From: DASQZK01 sp963764345
Lineage (GTDB): Bacteria; Bacteroidota; Bacteroidia; Bacteroidales; GCA-2748055
NCBI GenBank assembly: GCA_963764345.1
Contig: CAVXSF010000035.1
Coordinates: forward strand, 62,001 to 126,000
Direction of reading: 5' to 3'
DNA: 64,000 nucleotides
Part shown: in pieces, positions 19,760 to 29,310 of the stretch
Position numbering within the stretch: position 1 is the stretch's first letter
How the letters are laid out: each line of letters opens with the position of its first letter
The notes under the pieces: generated by a model
What the model saw: only the letters and a program-made list of their open reading frames with translations
Told to the model about the DNA's origin: nothing
Databases searched by the model: none
Made by a program: the position numbers and the translations under genes

Positions 19760-20668
19760 TCAGGAGTTGTGTGACCGCGGATGAAACCGGATGATGGTTT
19801 CGCGGAGAAATTCGCTGTCGAGGTGGGTGTATATCTCGGTGGTAAGAATGGACTCATGGCCAAGCATTTCCTGGACTGCCCTGAGATCGGCACCGCCTTC
19901 CACAAGGTGAGTGGCAAAAGAATGCCGGAAGGTATGAGGACTTACGTGTTTTTGTATTCCTGCCTTTGAACTCAGATCTTTAACGATGGTGAATATCATG
20001 ACACGGGTGAGATAATGCCCGCGTCGGTTCAGAAACAATATATCCTCACAGTCTGCATCAATAACAGGCAAATGGTTTCTGTCGGGTAAATAGTTTTCAA
20101 TCTCCCTGACAGCCCTTTTGCCAATGGGAACCAGTCTTTCCTTATCGCCTTTCCCTATGACCCGGATAAAGCCTCTGTCGAGATACATATCGGTAAGACG
20201 TAACCCTATAAGCTCTGAAACCCGCAATCCGCATGAGTACAAAACTTCCACAATGGCCCTGTTACGATGGCCTTCCGGTTTGCTGAGATCAATGGCTGCA
20301 ATCAGTTTGTCGATTTCAGATACACTTAACACATCAGGTAGTTTCCGTCCGATTTTCGGAGCTTCGATGAGAGCTGTCGGATCTTCTTTTATCCGGTCCT
20401 CAAGAATGAGGAACCTGAAAAATCCTTTAAGTCCTGAGATCACCCTGGCTTGTGTGCGGGTACTCATTCCCAGTTCATTGATCCACTGAATGAAGCCACT
20501 CAGGTCATCAAGTCTGACTTCATCAGGTCCCGGCCTGGTATCTTTTAATTCGAGATACTTTCTGAATTTTTTTATATCGGCACTATAGGCATCAACAGAG
20601 TTTGCAGACAGGGACTTTTCGAGTCTGAGAAAATGTTGAAAATCGCGATAGCAGTCGTCCCAGTTCAT
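19760..20668 (-). CDS. xerD: Site-specific tyrosine recombinase XerD
   Basis: XerD resolves chromosome dimers with a partner recombinase at dif. The 302-residue protein has an N-terminal SAM-like core-binding domain (about residues 1-90) and a C-terminal catalytic domain. Catalytic residues are visible in SCGLRVSELIGL (Arg), HTFRHSFATHL (His-x-x-Arg), LGHESILTTEIYTH (His and the nucleophilic Tyr), with a Lys in VIGKGDKERLVP. Length and motifs fit XerD rather than an integrative-element integrase, and there is no flanking tRNA or element. The other Xer protein is not in this window. Confidence 0.93.
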   Translation of the reverse strand: MNWDDCYRDFQHFLRLEKSLSANSVDAYSADIKKFRKYLELKDTRPGPDEVRLDDLSGFIQWINELGMSTRTQARVISGLKGFFRFLILEDRIKEDPTALIEAPKIGRKLPDVLSVSEIDKLIAAIDLSKPEGHRNRAIVEVLYSCGLRVSELIGLRLTDMYLDRGFIRVIGKGDKERLVPIGKRAVREIENYLPDRNHLPVIDADCEDILFLNRRGHYLTRVMIFTIVKDLSSKAGIQKHVSPHTFRHSFATHLVEGGADLRAVQEMLGHESILTTEIYTHLDSEFLRETIIRFHPRSHNS

Positions 20669-20854
20669 TGTTTTGATTTAACCTTTTCTATTACGTAAAA
20701 AAAAACATGATGTTTTGAATATAATTGCGAATATTCAAAGACTGCATACAACTTATCCCGGCCGGCATGGGATAGGACGAATAATTTTCACTACAAATCC
20801 CGATTCTCAATTCTTACTACTCACTAATCATTACTCAAATTACTCACATACTCA

Positions 20855-20986
20855 ATGATTCATCATTCGATTTTCAATTCCCCACGAAGACGAGATGCAT
20901 CACGTCTCTACGTTTTTGATATTGATATTTAACAATCAGAATTCCCGTTTACACTGTTCATACGGGCTCCCCAACCTCTAATCTCC
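20855..20986. repeat. Intergenic repeat, copy 1
   Basis: Matches 21163-21308 almost throughout, starting at ATGATTCATCATTCGATTTT and continuing to CCCCAACCTCTAATCTC. It carries GACGAGATGCATCACGTC at 20889-20906, an 18-base palindrome with one mismatched pair, followed by TCTACG. Copy 2 has a 14-base insertion (TTCAATATTCGATA-like) before the palindrome. Confidence 0.85.
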
Positions 20987-21162
20987 TCTAATCTCTAATC
21001 TCCAATCTCCTAACTTCCTAACTTCCTCCCTTTCCTCACTTTTACCTTTCGCCTTTCGCCTTCTTCCCAAATCTTCCTCCCCACGCTCACCCCTTAATCC
21101 CCTGAAAGGGGAAACCCAGCCCACCATCGCATTTACTAAATCCTTATCCCGTCTCCGAATTC

Positions 21163-21308
21163 ATGATTCATCATTCGATTTTCAATATTCGATATTCAAT
21201 TCCCCACGAAGACGTGATGCATCACGTCTCTACGTTTTTGATATTGATATATAACAATCAGAATTCCCGTTTACACTATTCACACAGGCTCCCCAACCTC
21301 TAATCTCC
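21163..21308. repeat. Intergenic repeat, copy 2
   Basis: Direct repeat of 20855-20986. Its core GACGTGATGCATCACGTC at 21211-21228 is a perfect 18-base palindrome. Palindromic GATGCATC-centred units are a recurring intergenic repeat type in Bacteroidetes and some other phyla. Confidence 0.85.
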
Positions 21309-21555
21309 AATCTCCAATCTCTAATCTCTAATCTCTAATCTCTAACCCCTACCCTCCTAACTCTCTTCCTCACTGAACCCGAAGCATATACGAAACTTAA
21401 GCAATTAATTTACAAGGCATAAGACTTTACAATGAAAGCGTTAACCGAGGAAGGAAGGTATCGTGGCAATACCCGGAGGAAATTCCGGAAGGAAACACGG
21501 AGCCTGGTACCAGCAGGTTTCTGCAGCGGAATATCTAATGCAGAAACCGGTCTGA

Positions 21556-22140
21556 TCACCACGGAAACCGTTGTGCAGCTAAAAGAAAGGCGATTCCCAG
21601 AGCGATACCAGAGAAAACGAGGGTCCATTCCCGCCGTTTTGCTCCGAGAATATCCACGGCCAGAAGCGTAAGCCCAATGATTATCAGAACAATGGTGATC
21701 TGTCCGAGTTCAATACCGACATTAAATGCAAGCAGGGGAACCACCATGCTGTCTTCTTTGCCAAGCATTCCTCTAAGATAATTGGAGAATCCCATCCCAT
21801 GTATCAGACCGAAGAACATAGCCGCTGCATACTTAAAACGGTGTGAACTCTCACTGATCTTTTCGGATTTTTGAAAAATATTTACCAGAGCTGTCAGAAA
21901 AATGGTGACCGGAATAAGAAACTCAATAAAATTTGTCGGGATCCTGATAATGTTAAGTGTTGCCAGTGCGAGTGTCGTAGAATGACCAATAGTAAAAGCC
22001 GTGATCAGGATCAGAAGTTTACGCCATTGTTTTAAAGGGTAGACAATACTCAGTGCAACAATAAAAAGGATATGGTCATACCCTCTTAAATTGGCAATAT
22101 GATCGATGCCCAATCTCAGATAAAGTGCAAAAATCGACAT
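21556..22140 (-). CDS. HupE/UreJ-family membrane protein
   Basis: A 194-residue integral membrane protein with about six helices. Conserved histidine motifs match the HupE/UreJ group: GYDHILFIVAL (about residue 20), TIGHSTTLALA (about 50) and FGLIHGMGFS (about 115). Members are proposed nickel or cobalt permeases or accessory proteins of hydrogenase and urease. No hydrogenase or urease gene is nearby, so metal transport is only a possibility here. It diverges from the DUF6702-like gene at 22429. Confidence 0.85.
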   Translation of the reverse strand: MSIFALYLRLGIDHIANLRGYDHILFIVALSIVYPLKQWRKLLILITAFTIGHSTTLALATLNIIRIPTNFIEFLIPVTIFLTALVNIFQKSEKISESSHRFKYAAAMFFGLIHGMGFSNYLRGMLGKEDSMVVPLLAFNVGIELGQITIVLIIIGLTLLAVDILGAKRREWTLVFSGIALGIAFLLAAQRFPW

Positions 22141-22428
22141 GATATTCTGGTTAAAGCCACAAAGAAAACAAAATTCCGGCTATAACTGTTAAATCTTGCA
22201 AAGCTTCGTATTGCTATTAGTAAAAAACGCGGTGCAGATCATAATTTCTATTGAAGGACATCCGTTATTTTTATACCCTGAACCAGTTTATTCAACCGGT
22301 TAAACTATCCAGCATTCTTTGATCCCTTTTCGAAATCCGGTAAAGAATTTCCTGAAGGCAATTTTTAACAAACCCATGTCAACAACCACGGCTTATTTTA
22401 GTTAATTTTACCATAAAAAATTGAAAGC

Positions 22429-22923
22429 TTGAGAAAACTTTTTCTGATATTATTAATATCTTTCGTTTCTCTTCGCTGGCTGGATGCTCACCCGGTTCAT
22501 GTGTCGGTATGCAATTTTGAAATAAGTAAGGACTCGATAACTGTTGCGGTGAAGCTTTTCAGCGATGACCTCGCACTGGCTCTTGAGCACAGGTTCAGGA
22601 GGAAGATCGATGTTGAAAAGCTGAATGATGAACCTGAAAAGAAAATCATCCTGGGGTATATCACCGGAGAGCTGATCGTTATGATAAACGGGGAAGACTC
22701 TGTAAACCTTGAATTTTCGAGGAGTGAGGAGAATGAGGGTGCAGTATGGCTGTACTTTAATGTAAAAAATACAGGGCGGATCCAGCAGATGACCATCCAG
22801 AACAGTCTGCTGCTGGATATGTTTCACGACCAGACCAATCTGGTCATAGTCAACGCCTTTGGTAAAGAAAACGGATACAGGTTTAATATTAACAATACGG
22901 AGCAGGAGATTCAACTGAAATGA
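22429..22923 (+). CDS. DUF6702-like exported protein
   Basis: A 164-residue protein with an N-terminal signal peptide (LFLILLISFVSLRWLDA) followed directly by HPVHVSVCNFEIS, the typical start of the mature DUF6702 domain. FSDDLALALE and the C-terminal DQTNLVIVNAF also fit the family, whose function is unknown. The start is TTG at 22429. The stop overlaps the ATG of the next gene (ATGA at 22920-22923), indicating translational coupling. Genes for DUF6702 proteins often occur near membrane metal-related proteins, and here the HupE-like gene is divergent next to it. Confidence 0.8.
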   Translation: MRKLFLILLISFVSLRWLDAHPVHVSVCNFEISKDSITVAVKLFSDDLALALEHRFRRKIDVEKLNDEPEKKIILGYITGELIVMINGEDSVNLEFSRSEENEGAVWLYFNVKNTGRIQQMTIQNSLLLDMFHDQTNLVIVNAFGKENGYRFNINNTEQEIQLK

Positions 22924-25574
22924 AAAAATTTTACAGGAACGTCACCACGGCTCTGACAATGACCCTGGTTCTGGCTTTATTCCCGAATACAAGCGCATGG
23001 GCCACCCACAACCGGGCCGGAGAAATTACCCTCAAACAGATCAGTGATCTGACATACGAGATCACGATTACAACCTTTACTTACACTCTGAGTGCGGCTG
23101 ACAGGAACCAACTCGAAGTGGAATGGGGTGACAATTCCACATCCATTGCTCCAAGAAGAATAAAAGAAGAACTCCCCGACTTTTACCGTCATAACGTATA
23201 CATCGCCCAGCATACCTTTCCCGGCCCCGGAACATATCAGATCGTTGTACAAGATCCAAACCGCAACTATGGAGTAAGGAATATCCCAAATTCGGTGAAT
23301 GTTATCTTTTCCGTCAAGACGATACTTACTATCAATCCCGGAATAGGTGAAGACAGCACGCCGATCCTTCTGAATCCCCCTATCGACAAGGCCGCTCTCG
23401 GGCAAATCTTTATACATAATCCTGCAGCCTTTGATTTCGAGGGCGACAGTTTATCCTATTCATTGACGCCGTGTACCGAAGAAGACGGGAAGCCCATTGA
23501 AAACTATACCGTTCCCAAAGCCAGCGATACATTATATGTTAACCCTGTCACTGGTGATCTGGTATGGGATACTCCGGTTGATTCGGGCATATACAATATC
23601 GCCATGAATATCTCCGAATGGCGTAACGGGGTTAAAATCGGAAACGTAGCCCGCGATATGCAAATCGAAGTTTACCGCACCAATAATCATCCACCGGTGA
23701 ATGATTCCCTTCCCGATTTTTGTATTATGGCAGGAACCCGCTTTGAGCAGCTTGTCCACTCCACAGATCCCGACGGTGACAATCTCACACATTTCATTAC
23801 CGGAGGACCCTATGCCTACCAAGATTCATCCATCTATGATACTATCGTTTCAAAATCACCCGGTCAAATTACGTCACGCATTATCTGGCAGACTTCATGT
23901 CTCGACCCAAGAAACCAACCCTACCTGATCACCATAAAAACGGAAGATCATAACCCGGAACTCAGCCTGATTGATATCGATAATCTTAAAATCAAGGTAC
24001 TGGCACCTCCTCCTCAATTATTAGACCTTCTTCCGTCCAACAACTCCGTGAATATTCTCTGGAATAAATATGAGTGTGCCAATATCCAGGGTTATAAAAT
24101 CTATCGCAAAGAGGGCTCATCAAATTATACTCATGATGATTGTACTCCGGGATTACCCTCTTCAACCGGTTTTGAGCTGGTCGGTAAAACCACCACCCTA
24201 AATGATACTGTTTTTAATGATGACAATAAAGGGAATGGGCTTTCACAGGGAACAGAGTATTGTTACCGGGTCACTGCAATCCTTTCCGATGGTTCGGAAA
24301 GTTTCCCATCCGATGAAATGTGTACTTCCCTTGTACCCGGATCGCCCTCACTGCTCAATGCATCCGTGGAAGATCCCGGAGAAAACGGCACGATATTTAT
24401 TTCATGGGCGAAGCCCCTGGGCCTTGATACTATTCCGGGAGTAACGGGGCCTTATCAATATATCATTTACCGTTCCGACGATCTGTGGGGAAAGAACCTG
24501 AAACAAATATATTCTTTTAACACGTCGGATCTGAACGATACGACGTACACCGACCAGCCGGTGAATACCCTTGTTTTTCCTTACTCCTACCAGGTGGAAC
24601 TCTATAATAATGCTCCCGGCAACCATTTCCTGATCGGGAAGCCTGAAATAGCTTCAACCGTGTATCCCGAAGTGAATATCGGGGATAATAAAATATTCCT
24701 GAACTTTAAAAAGAATGTACCATGGGTGAATACCAGTTATGTCATTTACAGACTGAACAATAATACCGGCATTTACGATTCCATTGCGGTTACCGGCGAC
24801 GATCATTATACCGATACAAACCTGACGAACGGCACACAGTATTGCTACTACGCCGTTTCAAAGGGATTCCGGGACAATAACGGCATTCATTACCAAAACA
24901 GCAATATCTCTCACCGGGCGTGCGGTATCCCTGGCGATACAATTCCTCCCTGCCCTCCCGACCTGACAGTACATTCAGCCTGCGACAGCCTCTTCAATCA
25001 ACTGAGCTGGGGATACAATGATTCGATACCCGATTGTGCCGTCGATATTGTAAAGTACAAAATTTACTATACTCCACAGGTTAATATAAATTATACCGTC
25101 ATCGACAGTCTGAAAGGTATAGACCAGACTTCCTATAACCATTATCCGGTCGACGGGCTTGCAGGATGTTATTATGTTACGGCAATCGATTCTTTCGGCA
25201 ATGAAAGTCAGCCTTCAGTCAAGGTTTGTGTCGATGAATGTATTAAATATGAAATCCCCAATGTCTTTAGTCCGAATGGAGATGGAGTGAATGATATCCT
25301 TAAGCCTTATGCCTACCGGGATGTTCACAAGATCGATATGAAAATCTATAATCGGTGGGGCCAGCTCATTTACAAGACACAGGATCCTGACATTAACTGG
25401 GACGGAAAAATCCAGGGAACCAACAAACTTGCGGCACCCGGTGTCTATTACTACATATGTGATGTTTATGAAAAAAGAATCACCGGCATAGAGGTCAGAA
25501 ATATGGTCGGTTTTATCCATCTCTATCATGAAAAAGGTGCAAAAAATGATAACTCCCAACAAAATAATTTTTAA
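22920..25574 (+). CDS. T9SS type-B sorted cell-surface protein with gliding-associated C-terminal domain
   Basis: This 884-residue secreted protein has a signal peptide (to about residue 28, ending SAWA) and then THNRAGEITL, a recurrent start of large Bacteroidetes surface proteins. Middle sections look like cadherin/PKD-like and fibronectin type III modules (about residues 350-770), with ILWNKYECANIQGYKIYR as one FN3 example. The C-terminal domain from about residue 778 (IPNVFSPNGDGVNDIL, then IYNRWGQLIY and APGVYYY) is the CHU_C/gliding-associated sorting domain recognised by type IX secretion. Its role is probably adhesion or matrix contact. It is coupled to the DUF6702 gene, and the next gene starts inside its 3' end. 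Confidence 0.92.
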   Translation: MKKFYRNVTTALTMTLVLALFPNTSAWATHNRAGEITLKQISDLTYEITITTFTYTLSAADRNQLEVEWGDNSTSIAPRRIKEELPDFYRHNVYIAQHTFPGPGTYQIVVQDPNRNYGVRNIPNSVNVIFSVKTILTINPGIGEDSTPILLNPPIDKAALGQIFIHNPAAFDFEGDSLSYSLTPCTEEDGKPIENYTVPKASDTLYVNPVTGDLVWDTPVDSGIYNIAMNISEWRNGVKIGNVARDMQIEVYRTNNHPPVNDSLPDFCIMAGTRFEQLVHSTDPDGDNLTHFITGGPYAYQDSSIYDTIVSKSPGQITSRIIWQTSCLDPRNQPYLITIKTEDHNPELSLIDIDNLKIKVLAPPPQLLDLLPSNNSVNILWNKYECANIQGYKIYRKEGSSNYTHDDCTPGLPSSTGFELVGKTTTLNDTVFNDDNKGNGLSQGTEYCYRVTAILSDGSESFPSDEMCTSLVPGSPSLLNASVEDPGENGTIFISWAKPLGLDTIPGVTGPYQYIIYRSDDLWGKNLKQIYSFNTSDLNDTTYTDQPVNTLVFPYSYQVELYNNAPGNHFLIGKPEIASTVYPEVNIGDNKIFLNFKKNVPWVNTSYVIYRLNNNTGIYDSIAVTGDDHYTDTNLTNGTQYCYYAVSKGFRDNNGIHYQNSNISHRACGIPGDTIPPCPPDLTVHSACDSLFNQLSWGYNDSIPDCAVDIVKYKIYYTPQVNINYTVIDSLKGIDQTSYNHYPVDGLAGCYYVTAIDSFGNESQPSVKVCVDECIKYEIPNVFSPNGDGVNDILKPYAYRDVHKIDMKIYNRWGQLIYKTQDPDINWDGKIQGTNKLAAPGVYYYICDVYEKRITGIEVRNMVGFIHLYHEKGAKNDNSQQNNF

Positions 25575-26770
25575 GGCTGTTGTCGTATTCCTGCTTTTTC
25601 CGATTGCGCTTCCGGCACAGAAATTACCGGAGGATAATTATATCCGGGGATTTGCTTTTTATCAGCAGGAAAAATATGATTCGGCCATTACTTCTTTTGA
25701 CCAGAGCCTGAAAGTTAATGCAGGGAACACCGATGCCCTGTATTACCGTGGATTATCCTATCTGAAGGCCGGTAATGGCGACAAGGCCATTCAGGATTTC
25801 GCTGATGTCGACAAATCAGAGCCGGGCAAAGGAGCTATCTGGATCGCCCGGATCTATGCCCGGAGAAACGATATAGACGGAACTCTGAAATACCTTGACC
25901 TTCACCTTAAATCCAATTACCGTCTTCCGGAAAGTGCTATTCTTCTTGACAAGGACCTGTCTGTGTTCGAGAATAACAGGAAATGGAATGATTTCTGGAA
26001 GAATGCCTCCTACTATACCGGATTCGATAAAGCCCTGGCCCAGGCTGATTACCTGATCAAATCAAAAGACTATGTTGAAGCGGCTGATATATTAAGCGAA
26101 GGACTGAAGGGCAACTACAGGAAAGCACCCCTTTATGCCAAACGTGCAGAAGTGTATATTAAGACGGGGAATGACAGGCAGGCTCTTGAGGACCTGGATG
26201 CGGCTCTCAATACCGACCGGAGAAACGCAGATCTTTATGTCTCAGCGTGCTGACGTCAGTTATAAAATGGGGAAATATAAAGATGCTCTGGCCGACTACG
26301 AGGCTGCAATAAAATACAGTCCGGATAATTTCAGCCTTTACCCGAAGCGTGCCCTTGCATACAGTAAAAACGGACAGTACGACCAGGCGGTGAACGATAT
26401 GGAGTTCTATCTTAAATATTTCAGGAACGATCACCGGATCTGGTATAATTACGGTATGCTCAACCGTGAAAACCAGAAGTTTTTCAAAGCCCTGGAATGC
26501 TTCAACAAGGCGCTTTCTCTAAGCCAATCTGAACCTGATTATTTTGTGGCACGTGGGGAGACCTATATGGACACCCGCACATATAAATACGCGAAAAACG
26601 ATTTCTCTATGGCTCTCGATCTTGATCCTTACAATGCCAAAGCTTATTTTGACCTGGGAATGGCTGCCAGTCAGCTCGGAAATAACGACCTGGCATGTTT
26701 CGGTTTTAAAAAGGCTTATGAATTCGGGCTATTAGAGGCTGGGGACTACATCAGAAAATACTGCAAATAA
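25546..26770 (+). CDS. Exported TPR-repeat protein, broken by one frameshift
   Basis: A signal peptide (MITPNKIIFK onward, ending ALPAQ) is followed by a chain of tetratricopeptide repeats, for example NYIRGFAFYQQEKYDSAITS and ALYYRGLSYLKAGNGDKAIQ. The frame stops at 26253, but one extra base near 26239 explains it. Skipping it joins RRNADLY to SQRADVSYKMGKYKDALADY, and the repeats continue to 26770, about 407 residues in all. TPR proteins of this kind are usually periplasmic scaffolds. The start could also be the ATG at 25528; either start lies within the end of the T9SS cargo gene, suggesting coupling and a shared process. Confidence 0.82.
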
Positions 26771-26776
26771 GAGAGG

Positions 26777-27335
26777 ATGACGACAGAAAGAGAGAGTGAA
26801 ATTCTGAAAAAGAACCAGGAGATTAAGGATAGACTCCACTCAGGCCGGCAGGAGGTGATCCTGGAGACCATTAAAAAATTGCGCCATTCGGGCAACAGGG
26901 ATATTATTCCTGAAATAATCGATCTGATTTCTTCAGATTTCAGTGATGAAGTCACCAATGCCTGTGCAGGTCTGTTAAATGACCTGAAGGACAAAAAGTC
27001 AGCCGGAATGATTCCTGAAGCCATCCTGCAGAACCGGCACCGGAAGAACCTGGACCGGATCGTTGCATCATGCTGGCAGAACGGACTTGACTATTCGCCC
27101 TATATCGATCTGTTCATCGACCTGGTCATTGAAGAGGATTTTATGACGGCGCTGGAATCTTTTAGCGTGGTAGAACAAAACATTCATGCATTAAGCGTCG
27201 AGGAAAGAGAGATAAAAGCAGCCTATCTCCAGGGCCGGATCAGTGAAACAGATAGTGAAAAGTCACTCCTGGTCCGTGGAACTCATCCTCATAATAAAGA
27301 CTTTCCAGGGACCTTTCCGCACTGATCTTACATAA
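26777..27335 (+). CDS. HEAT-like cytoplasmic protein, conserved type, probable frameshift near the end
   Basis: About 180 residues, all helical, no signal peptide. Pairs of helices such as VILETIKKLRHSGNRDIIPE and IIDLISSDFSDEVTNACAGL resemble HEAT repeats. As read, the frame ends at 27325 with an odd tail. Skipping one base near 27275 gives SLLVVELILIIKTFQGPFRT and a stop at 27335, which is a better helical ending. I prefer this reading but am not certain. It begins 7 bases after the TPR gene and so closes the DUF6702-cargo-TPR series. Function is unknown; a binding scaffold is likely. Confidence 0.68.
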
Positions 27336-27365
27336 GATGCATAATCATTTGATATGGCAGTGAGT

Positions 27366-28343
27366 TCAGGTCAGTTTCGAAAAATATTTCATAAACTGGG
27401 CTCTTTCGTAAATGGCCGGATCATCGATCATGGCATAACTCATCGAACCCCTGAATTCATCGATGGTTTTGAAATTCCTGGAAATCATCCAGGATTCGAA
27501 CCGGTCGATCATCTCCGTCAGATATTCAAGACCGTTTTTATACAGCACTGAACATACCTGAACAGCGCTGGCACCGGCCAGGATCATTTTCACGGCGGCC
27601 TCACCCGAGTGGATACCGGTTGAACCGGCAATATCGATGCTTCGAACCTGACTTGAAACGATACCGACCCATCTCAGGCTGCTGCGTATATCAGCCGGTG
27701 AACTTAACACTTCTGCACTTCCCATGGTGAGTTCTTCAATATCGATATCGGGGGCATAAAACCTGTTAAAAAGAACGACACCACTGGCTTCGCGATAATA
27801 TAACTGGCTGACGAGGTAGTTCAGATTAGTAAAATTAGGACCAAGCTTTAAAATTACGGGGATACTGACCCTCTTCCTGATGCCGTCGAGCAAATCAAAG
27901 TAAATCCGTTCATAATAAGTCGCTTCTTTATCCCTGTCAACCGGCAGGAAGTAGACATTCATCTCCAGGGCATCTGCTCCGGCTTCTTCAATTTTTACGG
28001 CAAAATCCATCCATTCCCGTGCCGATACGCAATTTATACTTGCAATCACCGGAATATGAACAGCTTTCTTCGTATCTCTGACCAACTGGAGGTATTCTGA
28101 AAGAGTATTTTCAAGTGTATACCTTCTTACATAATCCAGTGCCTCGGGGTAATCGGTCTTTTGAAGCAGATCGCCTGTCTCGAACATGATCTGCTCTTCA
28201 AACAACGATTTAAGTACTATTGCCCCTGCGCCAAGCGAATCCAGTTTCCTGATCCGCTCAACCGAGCTTGTTATTCCAGAACTGCTGATGATAAAAGGAT
28301 TTCTTAGTTTCAATCCTGCAAAAGTGGTATTCAGGTTTGCCAT
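27366..28343 (-). CDS. Dihydroorotate dehydrogenase-like flavoprotein
   Basis: A 325-residue FMN-type TIM barrel of the DHOD-like group. It opens with NTTFAGLKLRNPFIISSSGI and has VLKSLFEEQI, a central VIASINCVSA, then VSIPVILKLGPNFTN and the C-terminal phosphate site ILAGASAVQVCSVLYKNG. Bacteroidetes carry this paralogue besides true PyrD; its substrate is not established, so a role in pyrimidine synthesis should not be assumed. It lies 27 bases after the YggS gene on the same strand and is convergent with the HEAT-like gene. Confidence 0.85.
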   Translation of the reverse strand: MANLNTTFAGLKLRNPFIISSSGITSSVERIRKLDSLGAGAIVLKSLFEEQIMFETGDLLQKTDYPEALDYVRRYTLENTLSEYLQLVRDTKKAVHIPVIASINCVSAREWMDFAVKIEEAGADALEMNVYFLPVDRDKEATYYERIYFDLLDGIRKRVSIPVILKLGPNFTNLNYLVSQLYYREASGVVLFNRFYAPDIDIEELTMGSAEVLSSPADIRSSLRWVGIVSSQVRSIDIAGSTGIHSGEAAVKMILAGASAVQVCSVLYKNGLEYLTEMIDRFESWMISRNFKTIDEFRGSMSYAMIDDPAIYERAQFMKYFSKLT

Positions 28344-28370
28344 ATTACGCGTGTTTAGTAAAGATCAGAA

Positions 28371-29042
28371 TCAATGATATCTCTCACCGAAAATCAGACT
28401 GCCGATGCGCAGCATATTGGAACCTTCTTCGACTGCGACCTGGTAATCGCTGGACATACCCATGGAAAGCCATTTAAAATAAGGTTTATCCTTAAACCAG
28501 GTTTTCTTAGTGGTATCGAAGAGGTTTTTCAGAAATCTGAATTCTTTTCTTACCTGATCCTCATCCCGGGTAAAGGTAGCCATTCCCATCAGTCCGCAAA
28601 TACGGATATTTTCAAGCTCTCTTTCCCTGCCCGTTGAAAGGAGGTCTGCCAATTCATTTTCCGAGAACCCAAATTTGGATTCCTCTTCCGCGATATAGAT
28701 TTGCAAAAGACAGTCGATGACCCTATTCGATTTATGTCCTTCCTTGTCAATAACCTTCAAAAGTTTGTAGCTGTCTACAGAATGAATCAGATTTACGAAG
28801 CCGGAAATGTATTTAACCTTATTGGACTGAAGATGACCTATCATATGCCATTCGATATCTTCAGGCAATTCGCCGGCTTTATGGACCAGTTCCTGGACTT
28901 TGTTCTCACCGAACACCCGTTGACCAGAATTATACAGTGTCTTTATATCCTCAACCGGTTTAGTCTTGGATACGGCAACAAGCTTAATGTTTTCTGGCAA
29001 CTGCGTTTTCAGGAGATTTATATTTCTGACCAGTTCAATCAC
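28371..29042 (-). CDS. YggS-family pyridoxal phosphate homeostasis protein
   Basis: A 223-residue single-domain alanine-racemase-like barrel. The PLP lysine is in IKLVAVSKTKPVEDI (about residue 26). GENKVQEL, WHMIGHLQSNKVKYI and LSMGMSSDYQVAVEEG are family hallmarks, the last binding the cofactor phosphate. Members bind PLP and buffer its supply rather than catalyse a known reaction. It leads a two-gene minus-strand unit with the DHOD-like gene. Confidence 0.94.
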   Translation of the reverse strand: MIELVRNINLLKTQLPENIKLVAVSKTKPVEDIKTLYNSGQRVFGENKVQELVHKAGELPEDIEWHMIGHLQSNKVKYISGFVNLIHSVDSYKLLKVIDKEGHKSNRVIDCLLQIYIAEEESKFGFSENELADLLSTGRERELENIRICGLMGMATFTRDEDQVRKEFRFLKNLFDTTKKTWFKDKPYFKWLSMGMSSDYQVAVEEGSNMLRIGSLIFGERYH

Positions 29043-29310
29043 GTCCTTTTTATTTCAAAATTATAAAATTATCTGTGAAATACCTTGGAAGAAAGTGACG
29101 GATCGTGGCATTCCTTTTTATAAAAAAGATCCCTGCTGTCCCTGAATAAGCGTATCAATCTAAGGATGACGATTTAACCTCTCGGGTACTCTTCCTGCGG
29201 GTATACTTTTTTTTCGGATGAACGTATTTTCATGCCGGATCATTGTTTACAAATTTCAGGGCGAAGACCCGAAAAGAAAAATAAATTCCCTATCATTGCA
29301 GGCATTTTAA

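Larger units (their letters stand above)
20669..21555. other. Gene-free repeat-rich region between xerD and the HupE-like gene
   Basis: These 887 bases hold no supported gene. They contain two copies of a repeat of about 130 bases (20855 and 21163), each with a REP-like palindrome, and pyrimidine-rich tracts built on a TCTAATC-like 7-base unit (about 20976-21010 and 21298-21345). Short frames around 21410-21671 run antisense to the end of the HupE-like gene and lack family features. Confidence 0.7.

Noticed and set aside
19760..20668. xerD considered as an integrase of a mobile element
   Set aside because: Length and motifs match housekeeping XerD; no attachment repeats, tRNA target or cargo genes flank it.
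20976..21345. Tandem 7-base units considered as a CRISPR array
   Set aside because: Units are 7 bases and lack unique spacers; no cas genes are present. It is a pyrimidine-rich microsatellite.
21410..21671. Short open frames on both strands before the HupE-like gene
   Set aside because: They lie at the end of, or antisense to, the HupE-like gene and in the repeat region; no ribosome binding site or family feature.
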